From NCBI RefSeq assembly GCF_031143425.1, contig NC_090438.1, positions 772,345,138-772,409,137 of the forward strand: a DNA stretch of 64,000 nucleotides, in the 5' to 3' direction. How positions within the stretch are numbered: the first letter of the stretch is position 1; the number at the start of each line of letters is the position of its first letter. Both the position numbers and the translations under genes were made by a program. Below the pieces are notes generated by a model, which worked only from the letters and a program-made list of their open reading frames with translations, searched no databases and was not told the origin of the DNA. Positions 1 to 11,689 of the stretch are shown here, in pieces. Source of the stretch: Pleurodeles waltl (lineage: Eukaryota > Chordata > Amphibia > Caudata > Salamandridae).

Positions 1-335
1 TCAAACTGTGCATCAAGATTCCAATACTTGAACTGATCGCGCACTCTGCCGATCCGAACTGCAAGGATTAAATGCCAAGAGTGAATTGCGCACACTGCTG
101 CTGATTCAACCATCAAGGTTCTAATGGCAAGAAACTATTGCGCACTCTGCCGATCTGAACTGCAAGGGTTAATCGCCAAGAATGAATTGCGCACAATGCT
201 GCTGATTCAACCATCAAGATTCTAATGCCAAGAAACGATTGCGCACTCTGCCGATCCGAACTGCAAGATTTAACTGCCAAGAATGAATCGCACACACTGC
301 TTCCGATTCAACCATCAAGGTTCTAATGCCAAGAA
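1..335. repeat. Tandem repeat, about 101-bp unit, inside the LTR
   Basis: The string GCGCACTCTGCCGATC (one base variable) recurs at about 39, 140 and 240, a spacing of 101 bp, with a second block (ctgattcaaccatcaag) between the recurrences. The reverse complement shares the core ATCGGCA...GCGC with the 91-bp units of the 9048 and 14100 LTRs, so the array is a family feature. Confidence 0.8.
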
Positions 336-836
336 ACCATTGAACACTCGATTGAATCAAAAGACCAAAACTCAAATGTCTCTGGAAACAGAGTCGGGGG
401 CCTACCCCGACCTCTGCCTTGCTTGAGGATCACCAAGATAATGAGGACAGGGCCTGGAAATGCCTAGGAAAGCCTCCGGAACAGCAGCTCAGGAAAATGC
501 TGCTGCTCTGCACCGGGAACTCTGAATAGTGAGCACATGGAGTTGGGCTGGGTCCCTTAAATAGACCCAAGCCCCGCCCACAAGCCACACCCAGCCAGGC
601 TGCAGGAAAGGATTCTAGAAAGGCGTAGAATAGGGACCACACCCTGTAATCCTGCAGCAAACCTTGAAAATGTACAATACATTACAAACAACACTAATGA
701 CATTTCTAGATAAATATCTGCAATGCAACAGGTTAATATACTGCATCAATACATAATGCATGAATTATTACAATGCAAAAGGTTTGTATTTTTGCATTAT
801 GCTGCCCGTAGAGCGCGCACTGTCCTGGTGTTGACA
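1..836 (-). repeat. LTR of a chromovirus-type gypsy element, cut by the window edge
   Basis: Read on the minus strand, this begins at 836 with TGTCAACACCAG, the same start as the LTRs at 9048 and 14100. It then shows the same order of landmarks: an A-rich opening, a block ending in a TATA-like TATTTAAG near 556-563, a conserved stretch 'GTGCTCACTATTCAGAG', and a tandem-repeat zone at 1-335. The copy is clearly diverged from the 9048 element, so it is a relative and not a duplicate. Whether it is a solo LTR or part of a full element cannot be seen. Confidence 0.7.
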
Positions 837-3365
837 AGCTAAAGCATTAACTATGAGGTAAAACTAGAGAGGGAAAGGGATACCCATGATGATAATGAAT
901 TGTACAATGTGAAACCAGAATCTAGGGTTAATCCAGGATTCCCAATTTGATCAAATTGTGTGATGCTAGGCAATTGTTTTACTTCATGTTTTTCTTCCTT
1001 ATCAGATATTTAAGCACCATGAAATACACGTTTGGGATATGCGCTGTAGAAAACCTTCTGTAGTGTTTGTTTGATCAACTAACAGCATCATTGTCTAGGT
1101 GGGGGGAAAGCATGAATATTTCTAAGTTCATGTTTTAAAACTATCACTTTAAATAAATGCTTCTCAATGCAGTGATCTGATGCAATAAGGTGAAACGCTT
1201 CTGCATGTCAATGAAATACACTGTTTTTTAAATTTGAAGAGACCAGATCAGACTTTGACATGTTTGTTGCATGATGGCTTTAAAAATGAAAGTCTTCCTA
1301 AAAGTATTTGATACAGGACACTTTGCTTCTTGTCCTTTACTTGAGGTAAACGTCTCAATAAATACCCGTTTACCAGCTTTAAATCTCTAAAGCATTATTT
1401 CACAAACTGTAAGAAGATTGTTACTCAGGAAAGACCTGGTCTATATGCAAGTAATATTTAAAATGATTAGCCCTATTTGTGCACCCGTGCAGCAGTGCTG
1501 AACTGTCCCTAAGTCCATTTTTAAAACAAACCTTTGTAAGTATTCCCATGAAAGACTTCGGCTGAACCTTCCAGTATTTGTTGCTACTGTGTTTTTTACT
1601 TTACAAAGCCATTTAAACTGAGAATGTGCTCACTATATCGAGCATACATAACTATACTACTTGTGATTTCCGCACACAAATTGAGGGATATAGATGGGTC
1701 CTAGCGGCCAGAGCTGCCAACGTTCTATTAATTGGCTCAATATCTTTGGATTCTGGGCAAATCACAAACTTCTACGCTTAAAATAAAATGACTTTGAGCA
1801 ATGTAATCTGTGCATGAGTAATGTAATCTGGTGCTCATGTAAAGTGCCCTTGAGCTATGTTTCATCTTGTGCAGATGAACTGGCCAGAGGGTTTCAAAAT
1901 GGAACCCACTAGTATTCATTACTCTGGCATACTCATAGACACAATGTATGCACTACACAGGCCACACACATACTTAAACACAAGCATGGGCAGGGATAAT
2001 AGTGCTAGGACCTGGGTCAGCGCATAGTTGCATAACTTCTGACATAGATAAAAAGGTCTGGTCACAACTATCGATTCACAAAACACAGTACATTGTCACC
2101 ACCGCTCTACATGTTTAGCCTGAGACAGTAACGCTAGTTACTGTCAAACAATTGGGGGCCACTTTGTGCACCCCTCCAGATGCAGGACAGGTCCAAGACC
2201 TCAGTGAAGTCCAGGAACAGGCTGAGGTCTTCACACACACACTATATTAGCAGGGGACTGGGACCAGAATCAAAAACCAGTATTCCAGATATTTGCAGCT
2301 GGGCATTTGGGGAATAGGACTTTAAACCATGCGGGGGACTATCTGGTTCTATCAGTTACAGAATCAAATAGTTCACAGGCAGTTAACTTCTTCTTAATTC
2401 ATTCACTTCCTTTATGATGCATAAATATGCCATATAGTACATAGGAGTCCACAAAAACATGTCCCAAGTACAAGATTTGGAAGGTTTGTCTTCACACTGT
2501 TCCCTCGTATCCTAATAGAAATCCTCCCTCCTAGGTAGTGGCAGTTCGTGAACTAAGGTGTTCAGAATCACTTCAGTTTTGTACCGATTGATTCCTTTTT
2601 ATCACCCTGTGAATCCCTGGTGGTGGCTTTCAGTTCAGGAAATAGGTATCGCTCATCTCCTTTTTGGGAAAATTCAAAGGGGCAAAACTGATGGTATTTC
2701 ACATCATCACTGGTGAAAAGTAGGTCCACCTTTGGATGCACTCCTAGGAGATGATCTGTTGCCATATTAGGGATGTCTGCCACATGATTAGCTAATATTA
2801 GTCTATTACTGCCCGGGGCCCATCATTAAAGTGGCATGACTCCCAAACAAAAAGCACACAATACAAACCCTAGACTCCTTGTTCACGTACCCATAGCGCT
2901 TGTTTGAACATGTAGCACTAAATGATCACTTAAATGAACTTCACTTTCCCATGGAGCTGTGTCTGTCACCACATTTACTGAAAAAGCGTGAGCAAGCTTT
3001 GGAAATTCTAAGGGCTCAGAATAAGACAGAGGACCATGAGTCTTGAAAACGTATGTGGCACTGGGAGCATCTCCGGCAAGACCTCAGCTATAAAATACCC
3101 ATTCTTTTACTCATGGTTTAGACTTAAATGAGTCATTGTAGTCGGATGAACACTTGTGGCACCATCCCTGATGCACATGGAGTTGTGCTTGCTTTAGTTG
3201 GTACCAAAACCGGTATCGCACCACCACCACATTTGGTACAGTGGAAACACTTCTGCTGAACCTCTGCGGAGTCACTTACCTTGTGACTGCAACACTGAGG
3301 CAACTTGGCTGCCACGAGCTGCTGCAAAAGCAACAACCAGACTCAGAGTAGCTGCTGCTGGCAAG
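837..3365. other. No recognised feature
   Basis: A/T-rich sequence with only short, unconvincing frames. The one frame with protein-like composition is on the minus strand at 2568-2783 (71 codons, hydrophilic, with a run of acidic and basic residues). I do not recognise it and see no splice sites or neighbouring frame that would make it a gene. Confidence 0.5.
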
Positions 3366-4651
3366 GTCTTCTTTAGTCAGTCAGTCAGTCAGAAAACTTT
3401 ATTCGGCATATTGCCATAAAAGTGCACGTGCATTTATATGTATCACCATACAAAATACAATACTTATTACATAATTATTAAAACGAATATCTTCGATCTG
3501 CTGATTTACAGGGACTATAAAATCACATGTCCCTTAGCCCTTCTAAATAAAAATATAATGGTTAATATTTATAAAATCATATGCAACAATAAATCAATAT
3601 TTAAAATTGCATTAACAAATAGTCACATCAACTCGTTCATATCGATTTCTAATAACGATAGCTGATTTGATAAAGCTTAAAATAGAACTACACATTTGTT
3701 TGGATGAGAGGCTTTGAATACCAATCAGTCCTTCCTTGTGAGAAAGAGTATGTAAGTTGCGCAGAATTGGTAATATAATTTTTTTCCTAGGAACTGAGTA
3801 AAGTGAACAAAATAGAATAAAGTGACAAGTGCTTTGTTTCGAGATGTTATCACAAGGGCATGGTGGTAATATTTTTTCCCACACACATTTTGTTGGAAAC
3901 GCCACTCTAAAGTGAATCATATTAAATCTAAACAATACAAGTAAGGAATATAGGGAGGGAAACGGAAACCAAACAAAATAGGGTTCTATCGAATTTGAAA
4001 ATAGAATTTGTACATATAACTCAAACGATCTCCATTTCTCTGCCGCTTGATATCTGAGATTCATGACATACTCCTTATAGCAGGATTTGACGATTTCCTT
4101 TGCATTAGCAGGCATAAGCTCCGGATTAAGATACATGAACTCCAAGTCCAAATTTCGAAAACAAGTTTGAATAAAATTTAACAATGGAATTTTGTTGTGG
4201 TATGCTAACGAAGAACAGTCTTTTACACAATCCTGTGTTAAAGTGGCCGCCGGGTTTGACCATACTTTTATCCATAACAAAAGGGGGGGCAATATCTATC
4301 AGATCAGTAATGTAATCAATTCCCAGCTCCTCATGGCATATAATATTCGCTACATTCTTGGATACCATGAGTAGTCGATAGGGGAATTTGTTCTCCGCCC
4401 GTTGTAGTGTAATTGAGCTGGTATATCCCCAAAGGCCCCCCCCCCCATAAATCGCCGCCGAGACACATTTGGATTTATAGAGCGTAATGAGTCTACGAGC
4501 AAAACTGAAAATTGCTTCAACATTTCTTTCCATTTGTAAAAGCTTAAAATTCAGATGGGGTTTCCATGACAAAGAAGAACTTAGGTACAAACCTAAGTAA
4601 CAAAACTCTTTCACCTTTGTTAGGGTGTTCCCCCCCATTTTAAAACATTTA
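3366..4651 (-). mobile_element. 5'-truncated LINE, copy A
   Basis: The minus-strand frames 4638-4126 and 4292-3612 overlap after a frameshift. They encode the end of a LINE ORF2: the thumb-like FCYLG segment after the RT, then a C-terminal Cys/His cluster (CPC ... H ... C, about 3850-3790) typical of APE-type LINEs. The element ends at 3366-3400 with an AATAAAG-like stretch followed by GACT repeats. The 5' end is lost just upstream of the MGG motif shared with copy B. It abuts the GACT tail of copy B at 4652, so the two copies lie head to tail. Confidence 0.75.
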
Positions 4652-4789
4652 GTAGTCAGTCAGTCAGTAAAAATATCTTTATATGGCTTGTGCCATAAAG
4701 TCACAGAAAATAAACGACCCGTTTATAAATTACCAATATAAAATTTTAAAACAGTAATAATTTGAAACATTAAAACACGCAGGTAAAAA

Positions 4790-7700
4790 CTCATATTTAT
4801 ATCTAGAACCTTCAGTTCATACCTTTTCTTAATAGCGACAGCAGATCTTACAAAATGTAATACAGAGTAACAAATCTCAGTTGTGGGAAATTTTGGAATA
4901 TACTGCATCACTTTTGAGAAATGTCTAACATTTACACTGCTTAACATTGGCAATACGTAGCAGATCTTGGTGCCGAGTACAATGCGCAAAAAAGTAAGAA
5001 ATGACATGTGTTCTGATTAGATATAGCATCACAAGGGCAAACAGGTAGGTCCATTTTCCACATACACTGTATTGCAAATGCCACCCTGAAATGGATTACA
5101 TTTAGTCTGACCTGTATTAAATAGGAGCACTGCAGAGAGTTCTCAAACTATGTTAAATAAGGCTCTATGATGTTTGTTGTTGAGATTCAAATATATAACT
5201 CAACTGTTTTCATTTTCTGAGCGCTCTCCAGTATATTTACAAAAACCATTGCCCTGTGACGATGTTTCACAGACTCCTTTGAATTTACAAGGAGGTTTTG
5301 TGGATCTAAAATCATATTACTAAGACCCAGGAGTTCAAATGGCGTTTTTATATAAGTGAGTCATGGAATTCTGTCCGCATATGCCAAGTTTAAGCAGTCC
5401 ACCTAAATCTCCTGCACCAATCTAGATTGTGGATTTCTCCAGCACTTAATTCAGAGAAGAAGTAGGTAATGCCAGTAGTCTATGTATGTATTTGTTTTCC
5501 ACTCACTGTAGTGAATCTGCTTTATAGAATCCCCATACCCCACCCCATAGATGTCTACAGTCACACATTTAGATTTGTAAAGAGTTAGCATCTGGGGTAC
5601 AGGTCAATGGCCCAGTTTACAAGAGAATCTAAAAATGGCCTCAGTGTTCCTCTCTAATTGCTGGGTCTAGGCCAGTAGATGAAATTGTCATGCTAGAGAA
5701 GAAACTAAAAAACAAAGCTAGATAACAAAAGTTCTTAACCTTTTTGAGGATTGTCCCTCCCATGTTAAACTGTCTTGTTTTAGTTTTTAAAGGGCCGCTA
5801 GTAATGAAGTAATACTTGGCAAAATTCACTTTCAAGTCTAGGCCCTGCATAAAATAAAATACAAAATCTAGAAGACCTTGGAGCCCGTTTGCCGTGCAAG
5901 AGATTAGGACTGCATCATCTGCATACAGCAGTATCGGCTTCGTTCACCCATCCATCCTTGATAGATCTTTTCCATGCCTTGTCAAGTGGTCAAATATCCC
6001 ATTTATATAAATCAAAAAAAGAAAATGGGCTAAGATACATCCCTGTCCTACTCCCTGCCTCAAGGATATTTGGGATTTTCTCTCACCACTTGTGCCATAA
6101 AGTACTGTCACTTTCAAATCAAAATGCAGGCGCTTTATTAAGTTCAAGAGTTTTAAATCCACACCCAATGTCTCCATTATGTCCCAGAGCTTCTCCCTGC
6201 TTACCAGGTCGAAGGCACTTGAGAGATCAATGAAGACCATGTGGTGAATGGTCCCTTGTTTTGCTAGAACATACTTACTATTAATTAAGTGCAAATTCAG
6301 GGCTTGGTCCACTGTACTTAGGCCTGATCTAAAACCAAACTGTGTTGGGAGAGGATTTTTTTCTCTGCCACCCAATCTTCCAATCATGACAACATCATGC
6401 ACCATAAGATTTTTGTAGTTAACTCAATAAGAGAAATTGGCCTATAACATGCTGGATTTTACTTAGCACCTTTTTAAAACAGAAATTGGGACAATTATGG
6501 CCAATCTCCAAGAAGACGGAATATCACTTTTGACTTCATAAAACATTTGCAATAAAGGGCCCCCAAAACTTCACATTGTATTTAAATAAGTCAACAGGAA
6601 TTCTGTCTGGCCCTGGCGCTTTCCCAGAGACAGATTGTTTTATTGCCAAAACTACCTTGTGTAAGTCAATAGGGGTATCCAGGGCCTATGGGGCTGGTTC
6701 TGGGTAGGATTGGCATTCCTTGTCTTGCTGAAAGGCCCCTGATTAATGATGTGCCCATTCATCTTCTGAAATCAGGCATTCAATTTGTTTTATGTCATGA
6801 TCAGAGAAGTAGGGGTGATTTATCACCCCCCCCCCAAAAAAAACCTGGAAGTGGCCCTCAGTGAGGTGGCTACAATTAAATCCTCTCAAGCTTCTTCTGT
6901 TATTTGCTGCTTCCTCTCTTCAAGTGTAACCTTATACTCTCGTCTTGCGGGTCTTACTTCCTCAGGATGTCGTTTTTTTTTTTTAAGTATCTTTTTTTTA
7001 ACTTTTTATGTGATGCCTTAAAAGCAGAATTAAATCAACGATGTGCTGGTACTGCTAATTTTTACTTGTTAATGACCAAAGCAGGATAGATGGAACTACA
7101 TATTCGCTCAAATTCCCAAACTACAAGTTCATTATTGGGAGGGTGTAATAAACAAACAGAAATAGATTTTGAATCATCTCTGATAATCTGATAATTTAAT
7201 GATTGAAATTTACTTGATCGACCATCTCCCATTTGAGTCTAAGACCTGCATTCTTATCAATCAAAAGCCATGCTTTGATCTTCATCCCTGCACTTTGACC
7301 TCAGTTTGACATTGTAACTTAAAGTAACACTCACAGGATTGTGATCACTGAGGCAATGCGGGATAATCTTGAAATCCTAAATCAGTTGGGAAGTGTCTGA
7401 GCAAATGAGTATGAAATGTATTATACTTCCTGAAGAATTTCCTATAAACGTGGGAATTTTATGGTTTCCATGGGGGAATACCACAAAAGAGAAAAGAAGG
7501 TCATATTTACTTTTAAAAGTATTCAAAACGTCCCCACCTCCATATGTTTAAAGTGAGTTCCGTGTTCTTTGCTCTCGTTTGGAAATCTCCACAAATTTCA
7601 GAGGACACATTGATACATTGAAATCCCCTGCCCATAACATGATTGTCTCCTTATTCTGATGCCACAAGAAGATATCAAGAAAAGTAATTGCATCCTTAAA

Positions 7701-8100
7701 AGCATTATTTACTTGACAATGCGGAATGTTTTTATAAAAATGTATTAATAGGACGTCTTTCATCCCCTCAATCAATAGAGGCAATCATGAAATAATGTGA
7801 AGACCATCGGAGTATTGCTTTTACAGACATTAGTTGAAGAGAAACCAAATAAGCAAGACCCCTCTCGCTCTTCCTGCTGTTGACAGAGGTGCGTGCTCAC
7901 ATAAAGCTAGGCATCCATCTAAATAGAGAGGAGAAATCGACCTGGTCTCCTGAAGACAGATAGCGTCAAAGGTAGTTACACAACTTAACCAGTCCAGATT
8001 GTTTAGTTTGGATTAAACACCTGCGATGTTCCAACTAATCAGTGATAAGGGGTTCAGTTCTGCTGGATCAATAATCTTTCCCATGTTTGCAAGGGAAGGT
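4790..8100 (-). pseudogene. LINE ORF2 remnant (AP endonuclease and reverse transcriptase)
   Basis: A decayed ORF2 that would nick DNA and reverse-transcribe the LINE RNA. The endonuclease piece is the frame 7784-7548, whose LWAGDFN contains the catalytic GDFN pair. The best RT piece is 6405-5944, with FGFRSGLST, an FIDLSSAFD segment holding the first catalytic Asp, and a GVGQGC segment. It is followed out of frame by YADD (5925-5914) and by a GL..N..K segment continuing into 5850-5641. Several frameshifts and stops separate the pieces, so no complete protein is made. The order EN-RT-CysHis tail is normal for APE LINEs. Confidence 0.75.
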
Positions 8101-8140
8101 GGAGAGGATGCACAGTTTTCAGAGGTAGAATTTATTAGAC

Positions 8141-9042
8141 TCACTTTCCCCTAGGGTGATGATGCTTCTCTTGGCACACCCTCCTGTTGCAGGGTATCAT
8201 CCCTCGAGAGTCAGTCATTTGAGGCAAGAGAGCTAAGTACCTCAAAACTATTTGAAATAGGAGCATATGAAAGACCCTGTGAAGGTAATGCATTATTCGT
8301 AGGTGTAGGTGGCACATTAAAATTTCTCTTAAATTCAGTAAAGGGGTCATAAAAATAACCCAATAGTTGGGCTCCAATTCCCCCTTATTTCCCTGCACAA
8401 TAATTTAAATTTGCTAACAAGGATCTTACTAAGCGTGGATCTCTACTATTAATCAATATACAATCGCCCGGAGATGGTTTCTTCGTAAAACCCACCCACT
8501 TTACTCTCCATGCGTGTACAATCTTAGTATTCAAATCATGAGGAAACCCCGAATTTAGCCATAGCCCATGGGCTGACTTTCTGATTAATGTCAATGAATC
8601 TTCTTTAACACTCACTGTTAGTAATGGAACGTGCTCCAAAATCAATACATACGAGGCACTTTCTAGAGGTAATTGCAGAACGGTTGCCAGTGTCTGCAGT
8701 TGGACACAGGGAACTTTGACCTCTAATGCTCTTCAAAAAAAAAAAAAATTGGGATACAGGGCCTCTCTTTTTGAGGATTACCCTCCTGATCTGTAACATG
8801 GCCAGGCTCCCTTGCGCTCGGCCTATCCAGGTCTGTACCTATATTCCCTGAAGTCGGCAAGCTAAGATTTTGCTCAGCTGATCAGATATCCCCATTTACT
8901 TTTTGCAATGGCACTTTAACTACATGTGCATTTAATCAATCGTTTTTCTCATTAATTAAATTCAAAATCTCCTCTAGGGAATTGCAAAAGGATTATAATA
9001 CTAAATCAATTTTGTAGGTGAGATCACTCAAAAAATCATTCT
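8141..9042 (-). pseudogene. LINE ORF1 remnant, C-terminal part
   Basis: The best frame is 8645-8385 (86 codons), containing a WLNSGFP...VKWVGF segment and an NSRDPRLVRS segment, consistent with the RNA-binding half of a LINE ORF1 protein. Another frame at about 9040-8930 reads SDLTYKID then LEEILNLINEKN, a coiled-coil-like stretch. Together with the pieces at 15748-15979 and 38938-39004 it forms one interrupted ORF1. Stops and frameshifts are present. Assignment as ORF1 rests on position upstream of the endonuclease and on composition. Confidence 0.55.
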
Positions 9043-9047
9043 CTTAT
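9043..9047. other. Target-site duplication (left) of the chromovirus
   Basis: CTTAT here and at 15743-15747 directly flank the outer LTR ends (TG at 9048, CA at 15742). A 5-bp duplication is usual for Ty3/gypsy integrases. Confidence 0.9.
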
Positions 9048-10742
9048 TGCCAACACCAGAGCAGTACGCGCTCTATTGGCGACAAAAATGCAAAAGCCCA
9101 GCACTCTCAAAACAACGTAATTTATGCATTGTGCTGATATGTTGTGGTTTAACCTTTTGCATTGCAGAGTTCAATCCTGAAAACGTATTTTTAATATGCT
9201 TACAAATACTGTTCCTTTGCAATGTATTGCTGCAGGTTTTCAGAGTGTGTTCCCTTTCCAGGGCCTTCCAGAGACTTTCCCTGCAGCATGCCTGGGCGTG
9301 GTTCTGGGCTGGGCCAAGACTCTATAAAAGAGAGCCAGCCCAACTCCCAGTGCTCACTATTCAGAGGTCCCGGTTCAGATCAGCAGCTTCTTCCCGAGCT
9401 CCTGTCCCGGCGGCCTATTTGAATCTTCCAGTCTTCTGCCCTTCATCCTTCATTGGTGATCATTGTTCCAGGCGGTAAGATGGTGGTTGGACTATCCCGA
9501 CACCGTTATTTAGAATTTTCATATTCTTGGTTTAATTCTTAAATGAGTAACAGATTACTTGCGCGCTACCATTTCTTGACATTTATAGGGTAGTTTACAA
9601 ATAGGCAAGACGCGCGATTTGTTTCATAAAGGTCTGACTTTGTTATTCATTGCGTGCTACCATTTCTTGATATTGGCATGGTGGCTTAAGAATCGTCAAG
9701 ACACGCAATTCGTTTTATGGTGTTTAAACAATGTTGTCCATTGCGCACTACTATTTCTTTACATTTACATGATGATTTACGAATTGGCAAGACGCGCAAC
9801 TCGTTTCATGAGGATTTAACTTTGTTGTTTATTGCGCGCTACCATTTCTTGACACTTACATGGTGGCTTAAGAATCGGCAAAAGAAGCGCGATTCATTTC
9901 ATTGTACTTTTATCTTGTTGTTTATTGTGAGCTGTTATTTCTTGACATTTACATTGTGTTTTACGAATCGGAGAGACGCGCGATTCGATTAATGATGATT
10001 TGACTTTGATATTCATTGCGTGCTACCATTTCTTGGTATTTTACATGGTGACAGTCGAATCGGCAAGACGCACAATTGTCTCCTCGAGTTTAATTCATGT
10101 TGCTTATTGTATGCCACTATTATAAGATATTTATTATATAATATTCGAGTTGACAAGTTATGTGATTTGTTTCCTGAATCCATATTGTGTTATTCATGGT
10201 GCACAATCCTTTTATGGTGTTTTTTATATATCTGCAATATGCACAATTTGTGTTGAAACATTTTAGGAGTACACAGAAGGCCAGAGTTTCTAGATGCAAT
10301 ATTGTATGGTCCTAGTATACATTCTCAAAACAGGATTTATATGACTGGTTTAAAATGTTGTCAGAATGTTTTTCTGATTCTCATGTAAAGGAAAGTATTT
10401 GAATGAGAAAGTTTTCATTTAATACATCTTGATTCCCCTACAGGTATCCGGCCATCTTGAAACTTAGTCATTTTAAACTGAACTCTTAGATTGTTCATGT
10501 TTTCAGAGTGACTAGGCTTAGAATCATAGTCTAGTATTGATTTCAGGAGATATAATTTTCTTATTGTGTGTTCTAACCTTTTTCTTACTACAGGTCTCCT
10601 TCCCAGCTGTTCCCTTCCTAATCCCCTCTTCCCCTCTTGAACTCTCTCAGTCTCTGTGATTTATCTATCAGAGTCTTGGAGCTGTTCAGTGGAGGACGTG
10701 TTGGGAACGTGTACAGACCCCGAGGATCTGGTGACTCTGACA
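9048..10742 (+). repeat. 5' LTR of the chromovirus
   Basis: 1,695 bp. It starts TGCCAACACC (TGTCAACACC in the 3' copy) and ends CTCTGACA. A TATA box (TATAAAA) lies near 9331-9337, followed by a short GC-rich stretch. The LTR contains seven roughly 91-bp tandem units. The two LTRs differ by scattered substitutions and a net 52 bp, mostly a deletion in the last tandem unit of the 3' LTR. Confidence 0.9.
9561..10170. repeat. Tandem array of about 91-bp units in the 5' LTR
   Basis: Units begin GCGYGCTACCATTTCTTGAC or a variant at 9561, 9652, 9743, 9834, 9927, 10018 and 10109, so spacing is 91-93 bp. Each unit carries a core resembling AATCGGCAAGACGCGCGATT. Confidence 0.9.
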
Positions 10743-10792
10743 GAATAGTGAGCCCACAAATTATTATCTCCTGGCTTGTGTATGTTCTCAGC

Positions 10793-11467
10793 ATGGCCAC
10801 GCTAGACAAGTTAGTCAAGGCTATCACCCAGCTCCAAGCAGAGGTGGTATCATCCAAAGAATTGACAACTAGCTTAGCATAGAGAGTGAGTCAGTTGCAA
10901 GATAAGGTAGAGAAGAAGGAACAAAGTCCCACAGGTGTGTCTTGGCCAGGTACTTCTTCTCAGGCTTCTGGAAGTAATCCGATTTCCCTAAATGTTCCTT
11001 CTGCAATTCCTTTAGCTCCCCCAGAACGTTTCTCAGGTGACCCTTTGAAAGCGCAATCTTTCCTGGTTCAAGTGGAACTACACTTCACCTGCAGACCAAA
11101 TACTTTCCCCAATGGCCAGTCCAAAGTAGCTTTCTTGTTATCATATCTGTCTGGGGATGCAGCTACTTGGGCAATTCCCCTTGTGCGTAAAAATAGTCCC
11201 TTATTGTACAACTGGAGAAATTTTGTTCGTGAATTTGAGAGAGTTTTTGATCGTAGAACTGTAACACAGTCAGCAGATCGTGAATTATTAGATTTACGCC
11301 AAGGGAATCAAGACCTAGTGTCGTATTTAGCCAACTTTAACCGGTTGGTTGCCGAGACATCCTGGCCTGAAGAAAAACAAGCGGTTTTGTTTTACAAGGG
11401 ACTCAAAGAGGAACAAAAAGATATCTTAGCGCAAATCGACCCACAACCTACAGACTGTCAAGAATGA
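10793..11467 (+). pseudogene. Chromovirus gag remnant (capsid)
   Basis: The frame opens at ATG 10793 (MATLDKLVKAITQLQ), hits an in-frame TAG at 10880-10882, and continues in the same frame to a TGA at 11465-11467. Reading past that TGA gives more gag-like sequence (LRLDHRLAERKG). The segment PPERFSGDP...SYLSGDAATWA...F.REFERVFD is the gypsy capsid signature shared with sushi-like Gag and with domesticated RTL/PEG10 proteins. It would have built the virus-like particle. The nucleocapsid zinc knuckle and the protease are missing because of the downstream deletion. Confidence 0.85.
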
Positions 11468-11551
11468 ATAAATCTTGTCTTGAGACTTGATCATCGTTTA
11501 GCAGAACGTAAAGGATCGCGCAAAAAGATTGAAAAATATTCATGGCGCGTT

Positions 11552-11606
11552 CACCAGCCGTATTATGAGTCCATTATATCCTATTGAACTCTTAATACGG
11601 CTGGTG
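11552..11606. repeat. Inverted-repeat hairpin at the gag-pol deletion
   Basis: Arms 11552-11569 and 11589-11606 match at 17 of 18 positions around a 19-base loop. The arm begins CACCAGCCGTATTATGAG. About 85 bp of non-gypsy sequence follows before RT resumes near 11690. It looks like part of a foldback element or deletion filler replacing the missing protease and N-terminal RT. Confidence 0.6.
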
Positions 11607-11689
11607 GTATATCCGTCACTTTAGCGTCACTTTTGGGACGGATTAATACCTCCTCCAAAGTTGTAATAACCCCCAAGATATGGCCTTTT

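Larger units (their letters stand above)
4652..9047 (-). mobile_element. LINE copy B, main fragment (3' end, ORF2, end of ORF1)
   Basis: This is the main part of an almost full-length APE-type LINE on the minus strand. The 3' end carries GACT repeats at 4652-4668. Upstream come the C-terminal region homologous to copy A, an RT with YADD at 5925-5914, an endonuclease with GDFN near 7620, and ORF1 sequence up to 9047. There the chromovirus interrupts it; the CTTAT at 9043-9047 is the target duplication. The LINE resumes at 15743 and again at 38934. It is the oldest recognisable layer of the nest. The exact clade cannot be fixed by eye. Confidence 0.8.
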
